Below are positions 1 to 11,230 of a stretch of 64,000 nt of DNA, in pieces. The notes beneath the pieces were generated by a model. That model saw nothing but the letters and a program-made list of their open reading frames with translations. It searched no databases and was not told the origin of the DNA. Made by a program: the position numbers and the translations under genes. Source of the stretch: Blasia pusilla (lineage: Eukaryota > Marchantiophyta > Marchantiopsida > Blasiales); contig CM114273.1 of the NCBI GenBank assembly GCA_050084515.1, forward strand, positions 34,968,001 through 35,032,000. Reading direction: 5' to 3'. How positions within the stretch are numbered: position 1 is the stretch's first letter; each line of letters begins with the position of its first letter.

Positions 1-452
1 TGAAACATGGTCATTTGCAATCCACGCCGGATGGCAATTTGGGGTTTAGGCCGTCCGGCGGTGGATTTGGGTTTCCGAGATCCCATGATATCCCACCGAT
101 TCGTTCGTCTCTTTTGAGTCCTATGCCTCTAACATTCAGTCGGACTATCTCACGACACTGTGCTTACAATGCGGGCCAACGGTCATTCATCACTCACGCG
201 TAGCTGTACAATTTCTAGTACCGGTCATTCATGACGCGTGGCTAAACGGAAGTCTGTTTGGGGCTGGGGAGTAGAGAGGGGACGGATCTCTTCATCTTCA
301 AATAAACTACGAATCTTTTCTTTACCTGTGTGCAGGTCGTTGTGGTAATTCAGTAGTTTTCACATCGTATAAGGCAACGATGTGGAAAGCAAATGACCCA
401 TTTTCCTCAAAGAAGATCGTTGTTTTCAGATTTGTAAGCTGAGAGAACTTTT
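1..452. other. Upstream region of the decayed Ser/Arg-rich gene
   Basis: No gene is supported here. The stretch lies 5' of the decayed gene starting at 489. A plausible 3' splice site (pyrimidine run then CAG at 464-466) lies just ahead of that ATG. The intact paralogue also has a T/C-rich acceptor ahead of its ATG (AG at 13399-13400), so both genes probably have a 5'-leader intron. About 190-280 resembles 3445-3520 (shared ggtcatt..acgcgtagctg and tctgttttggg-like words), which points to an old local duplication of leader sequence. Confidence 0.35.
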
Positions 453-488
453 TTGTTCCTTCACAGATTTCCGCACGAGGATAGCGAT

Positions 489-1580
489 ATGATTTTAGAG
501 GTTAGTGGGGTGGACTCTGCGTACTTACCACCACTATTTTGTGGGGAGTGTACTAGTCAAACCCATGGGACTTCAACCCTGGAAGAAGATCGGGAAACTG
601 GGACAGGAGCGGGTTTACCGCGCATTCTAGACAGTGATCCGGATGCTGCTAGAATTGGAAAAGAAAATGATGTGCGTAGTTTTCATCCACAACGAACTGT
701 TTTGAGACCTTCGAATTCTCTGGTCTCGGTGGATTCAAGTTCCGATTCTTCGAGTTCGGGTTGATCCGATTCGGATACCGAAAGTTCAAGTTCAGATGTG
801 AAGGGTGAAAATGCGGATTTTCAGGACGATGGGTCAAAACGTGGTCGAAGAAAAAAAGATGTCACAGGATCCAGGCGAGGAAGGCGATCGGAGAGGGATA
901 GAGCTTCTCGTTCACGAAAGAGGAGGATTTCAAGACCAGGGCGAGGAAGGAAGGCGAGCAGGATTCAACCGGGTCCGAATTCAAAGTCTGCAGAACGTCC
1001 CGGTTTCACATCCTCTCAAGAAGAGGAGGACGACATGGTGTTGCCTTGAGCGACTGTCCTCGTCGATCCGAGTTGGAGCTCTGCTCAGAGCTGCTCAAAC
1101 TCAGTGCTATCTGAAGTTTCTGTGGGGAGACGGACGCTGTTCAAGCACGCCCAGGTCCTCCCTGGATCGAAGGAGTCAGCATCTAGTAGTGACACTACCA
1201 ACAAGAGGAAATCAACCCATCTTCATGGTGGATCCGGAAGGCATGTAAAATTCTTAAAGCAAACAGGAGCCGGGCCTTCCCGAAGATGTTTGAGGTTCTA
1301 CGAGGAACTGAAAATGCATGGGTCAAGGAGTGAAAACTCTGCCACGCATTTGTTGAGTCCGTTTCTTGTTGGCGTGAAATTTGGTGAAAATTTATCTCGG
1401 ACAGCAATAATCTCTAGGGAGCAAGCGCTGTCTCAGGCTTCCGGACGAGCCCAGCCCACCTCAACTTCGTCACCAGTGTCTTCGACGTCAACGGGACAAG
1501 GCTGACAAGACCTCTGGTTAATTTTGAGAAAATCTGGGTAAGTCGCGGTTTGCCACACCTCAGGCATCGGCGTGCGTCTG
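489..1580 (+). pseudogene. Decayed paralogue of the Ser/Arg-rich protein at 13463-14413
   Basis: Reading in one frame from the ATG at 489, the sequence is open except for TGA stops at 762-764 and 1047-1049, with a third TGA at 1503-1505. The frame matches the intact 316-aa protein at 13463 at both ends. Both start M-x-L-x-V. Both carry a C-terminal block with GxGPxRR, then EELK/QEVK, then F..xLxRTAIxxRE.AL. After 1505 the homology (KSRFAT-like) continues in another frame to about 1560, so there is also a frameshift. The middle is very rich in Arg, Ser and Glu (RGRRSERDRASRSRKRR-like). Two nonsense codons plus a frameshift relative to an intact paralogue argue for a pseudogene. The function of the family is unknown. 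UGA readthrough or splicing around the stops is a weaker alternative. Confidence 0.6.
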
Positions 1581-3444
1581 TAGACCTCGACCTGTTTCAT
1601 CTGAAATCGACTGTATTGTGGTCGATCAATAGACATAGACCTGGGCTAGTTCTTACGGGTGGTTATCTTCAGGATTCGATATCATTTCTTTGTGGCTAGC
1701 TCAGCCAGTGCTCTCTGTGGCGGAGTCGTCGAAGTTGCGAAGTCGCTTCGAAACTATTTGTCAGTTAATCTTGAGTAAGAGTACAGATATAGGTAAACTA
1801 TTTTTGTGTGCGGATCTGTCATCATGGTTGCAGTGAATGAAGATCCTTCGCGCTGCGAGTTACACCTTAACCTTAACCTTCGTATTGGACGTATGTATTC
1901 TTATTCTTATTCGTATATGACCCTCCTCGATTCTTAATTGCAAGCATTTTAGATTCATAACGGCTGGCCGCCATTACGATTCACCGATTAGAGGAGCTTG
2001 GGAAAGTGTGAATGCTGTCACGTTTTACAATTTGAGAATGAAGCTCTTTGGTGCTTGAACGATGGTGTAAAAACCTTCGTATAAACTCTCAGCATTATCG
2101 GTGGTGTCATGTATATGCACATCGAAGAACCAGTGAGGGCTAACGTACATACCCTGAAAGTCTGAGGCTGTCCACAGTTTCCCTGCGCCGATGAGGGAGC
2201 AGTATCCTGTTCAATCACGAAAGTCATAACTGCTCACAAAATGGAGACAATTCAAAACTCAGAATTTCCGAGACGTGGTTCTCAAATCCTGAGCGGGGTT
2301 CTGATTGTTTCTCAATCCGCATTGGAGAGAATTCTGTGAGCGTTTCTCTGCTACAGTTCACTTTGAACGGCCATCAATCACTCTGTCTGAAAGTCTGTAA
2401 GCAAATGACTACCCCCAAGGATTGGAACAGCATTTCGTTGGTGGCTAGTATCTCGAGATTATCTCGCCCCGTTATGGAATGCATCTTCCCACAGAGGTTG
2501 CTACTGTACTGGGCTTGCTTGATGTGTTCGTGACATCCGTGAGGACTGGTCTTCAAACCTTCGAAGCCCAAGTCACGCTTTCAGTGGAGTTTGATAGTGA
2601 GTTCGATAGACCTCTTGTGTTTCGACTAATATTACCCTTAGCCCGCTACCACTTTCTGCTTAGCTCGAAACAGCGTACGACACCTTTCCCTGGAGCGGAG
2701 GTCTGGAGTTGAAGGAAGAATTCCCATTTGCGGAGCTAACGGAAGATAAGGAATCTTGCTGATGTACGGGTGGAAATTTGAGCGGTCTTTCACAAGGTAA
2801 CTACAAGTCAACACTTTCTATTACCTTTTTCCCAAGGGAAAAAATGAATAGTCCTTCTCATTTGTGACACATGTTTGGAAGAATATGAGGGTGGACGGCA
2901 TTCTGAAAACAGTTCAGCATTTATTGCCTACACGGATGCTGCAGGCAACGGAGGTCCGGCGGAAGCTGGAGACGGAGTTTTACAAATAAAGTGAATTGAA
3001 TCCGGGGGTAGCGGAAACTCTTCCGGCAGTTTTCCGAGCATCCCAATAAATGCTGTCCGTTTTTATTCGGAAGAATTAGTAAATACATTATTGTCTTCCA
3101 CAAACGGAAGAGATTTCAAATTAAAACGAGTCACAAATTTGAGATGGTTTTTGGAATATTTGATTCAAAGTAATCGAATATTCCAAAAATACGTTTCCTG
3201 ACTATCAAGATTTCCATTCTAAATGCACTCTGTCATATGGGCAGCGAGGAGCCAGTACGTGGACGGCAAGTCACAAGGTGCTCAGTCTTATTCTTAAGGT
3301 TAAAAAAGATTCCGTTCTAGGGGAAACTTCTTAAGCCTAAAAAAAATTAAGAGATCCGCTCTTTGCAAAATTTGAAATAGATATAGAGTAAACGATCGAT
3401 AAAATCGATACTACTCGAGTGCTGGCCCAGCCACTAAAATATTT

Positions 3445-3520
3445 CCGGTCATTAAACACGCGTAGCTGAGTTCAAATCTGTTTTGGGCGGAATAGGTGAC
3501 GATCACACCTTCGGAGAAGA
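3445..3520 (+). repeat. Diverged copy of the leader of the first gene
   Basis: This segment resembles 190-280: ggtcatt, then acgcgtagctg, then a tctgttttgggc-like word, in the same order and similar spacing. It probably records a partial duplication of the 5' region of the Ser/Arg-rich gene. No coding part of that gene is visible downstream of it. Confidence 0.3.
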
Positions 3521-3792
3521 GCGGCGTCTCATTTTTTCCCACTAATGGAATCAAATAGACGTCGTTGGGGTGCTCGGCGGTGATGGTGAAAAGCTGCGCA
3601 GTCAAGAAAAGGTGCAGAATCGCCTTACATTTCTTCGGAAAGATTTCATTTTGCAAGTTGATTTCCCTGGCAAAGGCGATCGTTTGAAGGTTCGTGTGAA
3701 GTGTTTTTGTTTCGTCTGCAGATCAGTTGGCTGGATGACCGAACCAATACACCTTGCGCTATGATTTGAAGGTTGCGCTTCCGTTTAGGTCT

Positions 3793-3828
3793 CACGTGCG
3801 TACCATCATTACGTAGAGGATATAAAAG
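3793..3828 (+). promoter_or_regulatory. G-box CACGTG followed by TATAAAAG
   Basis: A perfect CACGTG G-box (3793-3798, bound by plant bHLH and bZIP factors) lies 22 bases before a good TATA box (TATAAAAG, 3821-3828). The spacing fits a plant core promoter on the + strand. No coding region is recognisable downstream, so it would drive a noncoding or short transcript, or be an orphaned promoter from the duplicated leader just upstream. Chance occurrence is possible. Confidence 0.3.
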
Positions 3829-6089
3829 TGAAATCCATGGGGCTTCGAACTGATAACTAGACACGACGGCCTCATGAACCAGCGTTAGCGATCTCGAATG
3901 GAATAGGTATGGCTAGTCCGGATCCAGATGGCTAGGGTGAAAGTGAGACGATTTCACAGCTTTTTGGTCTGGATTCTTTTTGATTGCAAAGTTGGAGAAG
4001 GGGGCCAAGGACGCGATCTTGGTGGAAGAGAAAATGACGGCACAAGCACGTTTCCGAAGGGATTCAAGAGACTTGGGTAGGCCGAGCTAGAGCAGGTGGG
4101 ATACGATTTCAAGACCATGCCTTTGGGAATTTCTTTGGGTTTTTCTTGCGCAGCTTAGGTGGAAGGAAACAGGCATGTTCCTCGTCTCGTATTCCACCTC
4201 CTTCGTGTCGGTCCATTTCATCGATACCTCATGGATGATCACAGTTAGCAGGATAGTCCCAGGTCAACGCCATGTGGTTGAACATTCGACCAAAATTCTT
4301 CAAGCACCAGATTGTGTGAAACGTAGACAAGCCGCGAGCAGTAAGAATATTTTCCTCTTGACAATCCGCTTTTCGTAACGACTGAAACAGTGCATATCAA
4401 TATCGGACCACCGAACGGTGAGCGGGTGATTAGAATTTAGGACCTCATGTGTCCTCGTTTCTTGATCGGAAGGGTCAGTTTGGCACGATGAAGATTCATC
4501 CCATTGGGAAAGTTGGAAAGGGTACTAATTCTGCTCCCTTTGTTAATTGTGGAGTGTTCAATCTGGGCTTGACACTTTCGCACTTAAATGAGGGTGTGAA
4601 AGGCCGTTCTCAACGGTAGACTGCTCAATCATGGAAATTGTAACAGCTCATGCGATAAAGCTCCTCAAAATTCCCCATTTCTGGGGTAAATTTGCTGAGT
4701 GGGGCTCTCACTGAGCCTCACTAGCTGTGCAGTGTACTCGTCGGTAAATTCTCCTCAGTTACGGCTCACTACAAATGGGCATCATGCACACTTTCTCTCG
4801 ATGGCTACGAGTTAAAAATCGAATCGAGAATCGAATGAGGACTCCTGTGAATAAAAGTCACGTCGAAATAATATTTCCAAGACGTTCCAAGATTTGGGTC
4901 GGAATCTAAATTCGGTTCTGATCATCTTCGCTCATGAACAGATCAGATCTTTCCCCTTCCAGTTTGGCCTCTCTAATGCCCATCAACAACGGGATTTTTT
5001 CCCATCATTAGTCCTTATGGAACGTAATTATAAACATCATCAGCATACAAAGGAGGGGGAATTAAACCCACGGGCCAAAACCGGCCCTGAAAGGAAAGAA
5101 GGGGCCTTCTTAGTTAACGGTAGGCGTTCAGAGTCAGCGCAAATATCATCCCTCTCCATACTTTCTTACCGTCCTCCGTTCCATAGGGCCTCCGGGAAAT
5201 GGTTATCCAAATGTAGAAATTGCTCTTGCCCTGTCTCCAGAAGCAGAAACCTTATCATGATCTGGACACGAGTGCCCATTGGAGGGGGCATTAAACTGGT
5301 CGAGATTATCCACATTCGATTAGCCCTCGTGTTCTAGGTTGCTGTCCGTACCTCTAGTTCCTGGGGTACACGTGTAAGTGCCTCGCTGAGCTGTGGGCGA
5401 TCATCGTGCCCGTCCAAGCTTCCCGAATTAAGCGTCTATTAAAGGCACGACCTCGTATACTCCGAAATCAAGTTCCATTTTTAACGATGAATTTTTTCAT
5501 TGGTCAAGTTCCTTGACTTTCCACGGTCATCTTCATCATCGGACCGCTCAGTGAGTGAAAGGTATCCACTTTCCTAGTTGAGGGCTAGGGAATCTTTCGT
5601 GGTATCTGATCTCGCGTAAAGCTAATTATGCCTTTTGTATGTCCTGCCACTTTTCAAGCCTTGAAACATCCTTCCCTCCGTGCATGGTTCCCAGCTCCGT
5701 GCCTCGGCACCCAAAAAAAAATTAGAGGGGTTTAGGGAAACCGCCGCTGACTTATTTATGGTATCAGGAATCAGGATCACTATGTTTGCATAGGAGTGAA
5801 TTGGCGATGTACGACTCTCGGGCCTCTGCATGCGAATGCTTCTATTTAAAGATTTAAAGTAATGGTCTGGGATGTGCAATCCGTGTCTCTGCGTCACCGC
5901 TGCGGAAGAAGAACCAATCCGATAGGTGTGAACTAGCGAGAGAAGTCAGTCATTTGTATGCGAGGCTTTCTCCCCCGCCGAATCCGGCTAAGCTGGAACC
6001 TTCGGATACTCTCACAAAAGGAGTGTTTTCCAAACGACGCAGCCTTTTCAGTTACAAGGACCTAACAGTATATCGGGTCGCAGCGTGAC

Positions 6090-6200
6090 TTCGGATGCCA
6101 CATCCCACAAGATTGACCCGGAGAATCTGACGAAATCTCCTGCATTCATTTCGAACTCCCAAACACGCGTGTCTGTCGATGAGTCACACGCTCCCTTGTC
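6090..6200 (+). repeat. Diverged copy of the segment preceding the 51-bp array
   Basis: This segment aligns by eye with 6735-6850. Both share a gaaaatctgac(g/a)aaatc-c-ctgcatt core, a stretch of about 40 diverged bases, then gatgagtcacacgct. It carries a single TGAGTCA (6180-6186). It therefore looks like a one-unit relative of the sequence that later amplified into the array at 6817-7280. The open frames through it on both strands are not supported as genes. Confidence 0.45.
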
Positions 6201-6816
6201 ACTCCAGACTTCAAGTGCAGACAGACCCTTTATTGCGCGCGGCGTCTGTCGGTTCGAGAATTCCAAGACCGTAGATTCTAGCGCCAGACATATCGTAAGA
6301 CTCTCAATCTCGCATGATTTTTACGCGGGAGAGCTACGAACGGGTCGATGTACTTAGAAAATCGCCACCGCAGCGATGCTCTAAAATTGTACGAGTCACC
6401 TGCCTCCACAAGGTCGGAGACCTCCCCTTCGAAATGGTGGAGTTGGTTCCGCGCCTTGCAGATCTTAGCTACGTGTCCACACGCGTACCGATATTTTTCC
6501 TTTTCGTTCGTGTGGGTCGTGTGGATCCCCACCTCTTAAAATGGGGTTGAGATCTCTACAAAAGGAATTTAAGCTGGAACTGAAGGGCAGTCTCACTCGA
6601 AAGCCGTAAACAGCTGACTGCATGCATTTTTTGCCTGTAGGGGCAGCTAGTCCGTCGGAGGGACCAAAACGATGAGCAGGACGATTCGAGCTCGCACCCG
6701 ACGAGGCTCGAGCCTGGAAGAGGACTTCGGGATGCCACGACCGACCCACGAGGCTCACGGGAAAATCTGACAAAATCCGCTGCATTGATCCTAAACCTCC
6801 AACGCTTGTGGCTGTC

Positions 6817-7280
6817 GGATGAGTCACACGCTCTCATCAACCAAACACTCCGAAGAAAACTGAAATCGGATGAGTCACACGCTCCCATCAACCAAACACT
6901 CCGTAGAAAACTGAAATCGGATGAGTCACACGCTCTCATCAACCAAACACTCCGAAGAAAACTGAAATCGGATGTGTGACTCATCCGATTTCAGTTTTCT
7001 ACGGAGTGTTTGGTTGATGGGAGAGTGTGACTCATACTCATCCGATCTCAGTTTTCTACGGAGTGTTTGGTTGATGGGAGCGTGTGACTCATCCCATCAA
7101 CCAAACACTCCGTAGAAAACTGAAATCGGATGAGTCACACGCTCTCATCAACCAAACACTCCGAAGAAAACTGAAATCGGATGAGTCACACGCTCCCATC
7201 AACCAAACACTCCGTAGAAAGCTGAAATCGGATGAGTCACACTCTCTCGTCAACCAAATACTCCGTAGAAAACTGAAAGA
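6817..7280. repeat. 51-bp minisatellite with direct and inverted units, each with a TGAGTCA core
   Basis: Direct units start at 6817, 6868 and 6919 (period exactly 51). Two inverted units follow (TGACTCA at 6977, 7028 and 7085). Direct units then resume (TGAGTCA at 7131, 7182 and 7233, again 51 apart). The unit contains gatgagtcacacgct and caaccaaacactccg. Because 51 is divisible by three, each strand shows an open 17-codon repeat (DESHA..INQTLRRKLKS in the direct units). The interruption by inversions and the absence of a start context argue against a protein. TGAGTCA is the AP-1/GCN4-type bZIP site. The direct-inverted-direct layout can form long cruciforms. Confidence 0.85.
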
Positions 7281-7284
7281 GTGA

Positions 7285-8270
7285 AGGAAACAAGACTCTA
7301 AATGAGTCCAACCATATTTTAAGATTCTCCAGATTCAAATGGTTAGAAGTACCTAAGACATCTCCACCACGTAGACTCTGTAAGATCTGATACGTCACGA
7401 GTTGTGTGGCCTTCCTTTCCTTTGTAGCAGGATGTATATACCATATATTTCAAAACGCATGTAACATAGCAGCTGGACACTCACCACCGGGAAGCTTGCG
7501 AGAGGCAGAATTACATATTAGTCTGAATATATTTCTCTTCCCAATGGGCTTACGGAGCGGCGCAGCTCTCTATGGCAACGACCGTAGAGTCCGCTTCGAC
7601 CGTAGAGCTCTCTATGGCAACGACCGTGATTGCGCTTTGTGTGCGCAATCACTGCGTGGAGTGATTGCAGTCGCTGGCTACTAAAACTACTCAGTCCCCA
7701 CTTTCGTGAGAAAAAGAGAAATAATTCTTACAAAAGAGTATCACGCATCTCGATCCCTCAGTCTTCGGGACGAGGAGTGACTCCAGACTCGCATTTCAAC
7801 CAAAAGCATTCGGGAGATTTCTCGGAGAAACCTGCCCATTGCCCATGCGCCATGGGTATCGGGTTTCATGAAAGCGATCGACGACAACTTAATGCACTTC
7901 TCGGTCATGAGCAGTAACGCTACAGGGATTCAAAATATGTCCGTCTTCGTCCCTTCCTAAATTTTCAATCGCCTTCCTCTTTGGAAAGATCAGCGTCTCC
8001 GCTATCCGTCTTATTGTGATCCGACGTTCGAACTCTACCGGATAGCAGACGTCCGTCATGGGAAGATCGCCAGACGTTGAATTTGTGGGTGGGTTTCAAA
8101 CAGTAGCGTGGGTCGTGAAGGCGGTCAATGAGGGATTCACTTGAAATTCAAAAGAAGGGAGTCCAAAACAAGTAGCGCTCTCCAGGACACCTAAATGACG
8201 GTAGGCATCTTGAGTGAGAGCATATCATCGGACGGCTGATTGACATGGTTCCATTTCTAGTATCCTCTTA
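7285..8270. other. Unassigned stretch after the array
   Basis: No gene is supported. Around 7565-7670 there is a short GC-richer patch in which gagctctctatggcaacgaccg-like words occur twice and a perfect hairpin is present (separate entry). The remaining ORFs (7406-7684, 7630-7917) show no domain and overlap the repeat words. Confidence 0.35.
7626..7652. repeat. Perfect 10-bp inverted repeat, 7-base loop
   Basis: GTGATTGCGC at 7626-7635 pairs exactly with GCGCAATCAC at 7643-7652 across a TTTGTGT loop. A third partial copy, GTGATTGC, follows at 7661-7668. The hairpin sits beside a short direct repeat (ctctctatggcaacgaccg twice, about 7568-7626). There is no flanking gene to assign it to. Confidence 0.6.
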
Positions 8271-9103
8271 CTTGACATCTTGATTATCTTGCTTTCAGTA
8301 CTTAACATTGAATTTTTGAAGCCATTTAAGCATTGGTATCAACATTACCACATAACCAGCAAGGTGGAGAAAAAACCAACGTTTCCCAAACTTAGGGACC
8401 CTAATGAATTTTTAAGGTCATTACCATTGAGCATAAAGGAACTGTCCAAGTTTCTTTGCCAAGGTTAAATACCTCCCTCTTATGATTGACCCGTTTTTTG
8501 AACCTACTTAGTAGTACTTGGATGCATTTAGGTCAAGGTGACCTACATATGCATCCAAGTTACATAAGTATCATTCCTAATAGCAATAAACATTCAAATT
8601 CGGAAAATCAACTAAGCCTAAAAACAATTCCCTTAAAACCCCATTTTTATTCGGTTATTTCCATATATGTGGCAAGCATGTATACTCTCTAGTCCCTTCA
8701 ACTTAGTTCTCTCTAGCCTCACTAGAGCTTCTCTTCCATGGTTCTAAGTTAGTCACAACCCAACCCAAAAGTGATTTTGATTCCTAGTGCATTGTAGTGG
8801 GTGGTATGACAATTACTAAAACTTATGAAAGAGATCTTCCACTTATTATGAGCTAGTAACCCTAAGACCCCCCTTGTTAAGATGAATGCCACTTTTGAGG
8901 CATTGAGGTGGTCTTACCAAAGGATGTGGTGTGATTAGGATGAGTCCATCCTAGTTACACCTTTTCTTAATTTGGATGAGTGGTTGTAAGGTAGCCTTAC
9001 AACCTCCAAGGTACCAAGATCACACGTTAGTGGAAGTAATATATTAAAGGTAATAAATGATTCTTCCTCAACATTGCTATGAAAATTAGGTAGTGAAATA
9101 ACA

Positions 9104-9325
9104 CTACGTCTAGAAGGAGAAATACCTTGAATTGAAAAGTTAAAAGAGATTTTCCCCTATGAAAAACTTTGCTCTTAAGGTCCAATTGAAAATGGCTCAT
9201 ACATTCTCAACAATACTCTACGTCTAGAAGAAGAAATACCTTGAATTGGAAAGAGATTTTCCCCTATGAAAAACTTTGCTCTTAAGGTCCAATTGAAAAT
9301 GGCTCATACATTCTCAACAATACCA
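9104..9325. repeat. Tandem duplication, about 114-bp unit, two copies
   Basis: ctacgtctagaag begins at 9104 and again at 9218. The following words (aaataccttgaattg, gagattttcccctatg, gctcttaaggtccaattg, ggctcatacattctc) recur in the same order. The second copy lacks a few bases near the middle. The copies are nearly identical, so the duplication is recent relative to the surrounding debris. Confidence 0.8.
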
Positions 9326-9397
9326 AAAATTATGCATGTTGGAATTAATTAACCATCACCCCTAACCCACATTCACTCCAAGGCAAGTACATCGTGG

Positions 9398-9459
9398 CCC
9401 GATTAAAGTTCATATATGGAAAAAGAGACCCGATTAAAGTTCATATATGGAAAAAGAGA
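9398..9459. repeat. Tandem 31-bp duplication
   Basis: cccgattaaagttcatatat starts at 9398 and again at 9429, and each copy runs on into ggaaaaagaga. Two identical copies occur back to back in otherwise unassigned AT-rich sequence. Confidence 0.8.
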
Positions 9460-10657
9460 GCTTCCCCTATATCTCCCCTAAAAGATGCAAGTTCATGCTA
9501 CTTTCTATCTAGATTGCAACGATATCCAAATTCCCCATTTGTTTTGGAAGAATCCTCAAAGATTACACCTTTCAAGCATGAGAGAAACCAAGAAAGGTGT
9601 GGAGAGAAACTTATGTAAAGTTTTTTCCATACCTTTCTTGGTTTTGTTGACAATTAGGATATTAGAATTAGCTTAGAAATTTTAGCACAAAGGAATTGTA
9701 TCCTTGCATATTCCTAAAGAGGATTAAAATAACTCTCATTAGCCACTAGTATGGGAATGATGATGGAGACTTATAAAGTGTTTTTGTAAGTTGTGAGGGG
9801 GACTTGGTCCTCAACATTTCCACGTCATAAATTTCTCATTGTCCTACCATTATCAAAGGAAAAAGACATGAATGAAAGAAGATGAAGAATTCAAAGGCCA
9901 CCTATAGAGACTAACTTCTTAAATTTTTGAACTTTAGCTAAATTTAATACCCCTTTGGTAGCAAACTATTCCTTTAATGGAGGATATGTTCCATTAATGC
10001 TAGTATCATCCTCCTTCAATCTCCACAAGAGTCCCCAAACATGGGCCAGCCATAGAGTCATTCTAGCTTATTTAGCATTTCTTCATTAATTTAGTAATTT
10101 GTAACCACTGAAATTTAGTAATTTGGAACCGGTTAAGGACTAAACATATGGATTTGATAGATTTAGATGGGTAATTCCTCCCCAATTGGATGCTTTCCCA
10201 TCCCCTTTGGCAATATCATAGGTCTTTTCGTCTATTTTGGATGACCTATCATGATTCCTTCTTCCCCTAACTAAGATTCAAAGTTGCATTGAATTGGATA
10301 GGTTCGTAGATGGGACAGAAAGCCCACATGGAGCATGCCATGAGCCTGTGCCCGTGGCCTCCAACTAGGCCCTAGGGGCGGGATGGGAGTATCTTGTGTA
10401 GGCCCGTAGCAACAGGCTTGGTTACGGGCCATGCAATAGGTGTGGGCTCCGTTATCTAAGGTCTATGCCACATCCAAGTTCTGTGGGGGCTTGGGTACGA
10501 CATAAGGTTACACGCAATTTTTTTATGTAACCTTTCTAGCATTGCCATTAACAACTTCTCCTTCCACAATGGTATCTTTGAAATATCTCCAAAATATCTA
10601 AAGAGGGAAGGTTTAGGATTTAGTGAAGGTAAGCCATAGACATAGAGAGGTTATGAC

Positions 10658-11230
10658 ATGGTTGGGGCATTTTCAAGCATGCGATTGGGAGTCTTTTGGA
10701 GAGTAAATTTGAGGTATATGCAAAAGATTTCATTGGTTGAATTTGGTGTCATTGAATTAGATTCTTTAAGGGGCCATTTTGGACCCCTATTTCCACCATG
10801 GTGGATGAGGGGGAGTTCATTATTTTGGAGTTTCCAATTATGAATTATGAAGGTGATCCTTTGGGAGGTGCAATGTCTCTTTTGGCTAATGACCTAGCAG
10901 TTCTGACTTGCATTTTGCCCCTCCTCCCCAAATGCAACTCATATTGCTATATTGCTGGTCTTGGAGATCTAGACGTTACTATATTCAATTACTTTAGTTG
11001 GCATGTGTTGGCCTTAAGGTGGGAAAAAGAAAGAACGAATCTCCATCGGGCCTACTTAACTTATGGGATCAAGACACCTATTGAAGGGCTTTGCATCTTC
11101 GAAGTCCCACTAGAGAGTTAGGATTTTATGTTGAATTTTGTGGCTATAGCTCTTACAAAGGATTTGCTTCATATCAATTAGCTTATGATGAAGAAAGAAC
11201 GCATTCTCTCTTCTTATTTTGCTAGATAAC
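10658..11230 (+). pseudogene. Decayed reverse-transcriptase fragment (LINE-like)
   Basis: The + strand reads through YEGDPLGGAMSLLA at about 10844-10885. This resembles the QGDPLGG-xLFxLA block of a non-LTR-type reverse transcriptase seen in plant repeats. Further on, IEGLCIFEVPLES then a stop then DFML, AL.KDLLHI and ILSSYF recall the GL.I.GVP.GS.DF...AL..D..HID..LGILSS block downstream of the RT palm. The upstream part is in a different frame (10658-10843). The YxDD/ADD catalytic motif expected after the QGDPLGG block is not recognisable (GLGDLDV stands there), and at least three stops occur. The match is from memory of the family pattern, so the identification is moderate only. Confidence 0.45.

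Larger units (their letters stand above)
1581..6080. other. Intergenic stretch without supported genes
   Basis: Only short overlapping open frames are present, on both strands. The longest is 147 codons at 4894-5337 and shows no recognisable domain. No transposon protein signature was found. Notable spots are a G-box plus TATA pair near 3.8 kb and leader-like sequence at 3445-3520 that resembles 190-280. The rest is unassigned. Confidence 0.4.
8271..10640. other. AT-rich repeat debris without recognisable genes
   Basis: Composition drops sharply in GC from about 8.2 kb. Open frames are short and show no domain. Two local tandem duplications are listed separately. A GC-richer island at about 10310-10500 (cccgtggcc, ggccctaggggcggg, tacgggcc) stands out from its surroundings and may be a remnant of an LTR or other element, but I cannot assign it. 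Confidence 0.35.

Noticed and set aside
1863-1885. Short ccttaa repeat as telomere-like sequence
   Set aside because: Only three units, and the unit is not the plant telomere heptamer.
4894-5337. 147-codon + strand ORF
   Set aside because: No domain, no paralogue in the window, and other frames nearby are of similar length, so chance is likely.
6556-7284. 17-residue repeat protein (DESHA..INQTLRRKLKS units) and its - strand counterpart
   Set aside because: The repeat is a DNA minisatellite with an inverted middle. The frames exist only because 51 is a multiple of three.
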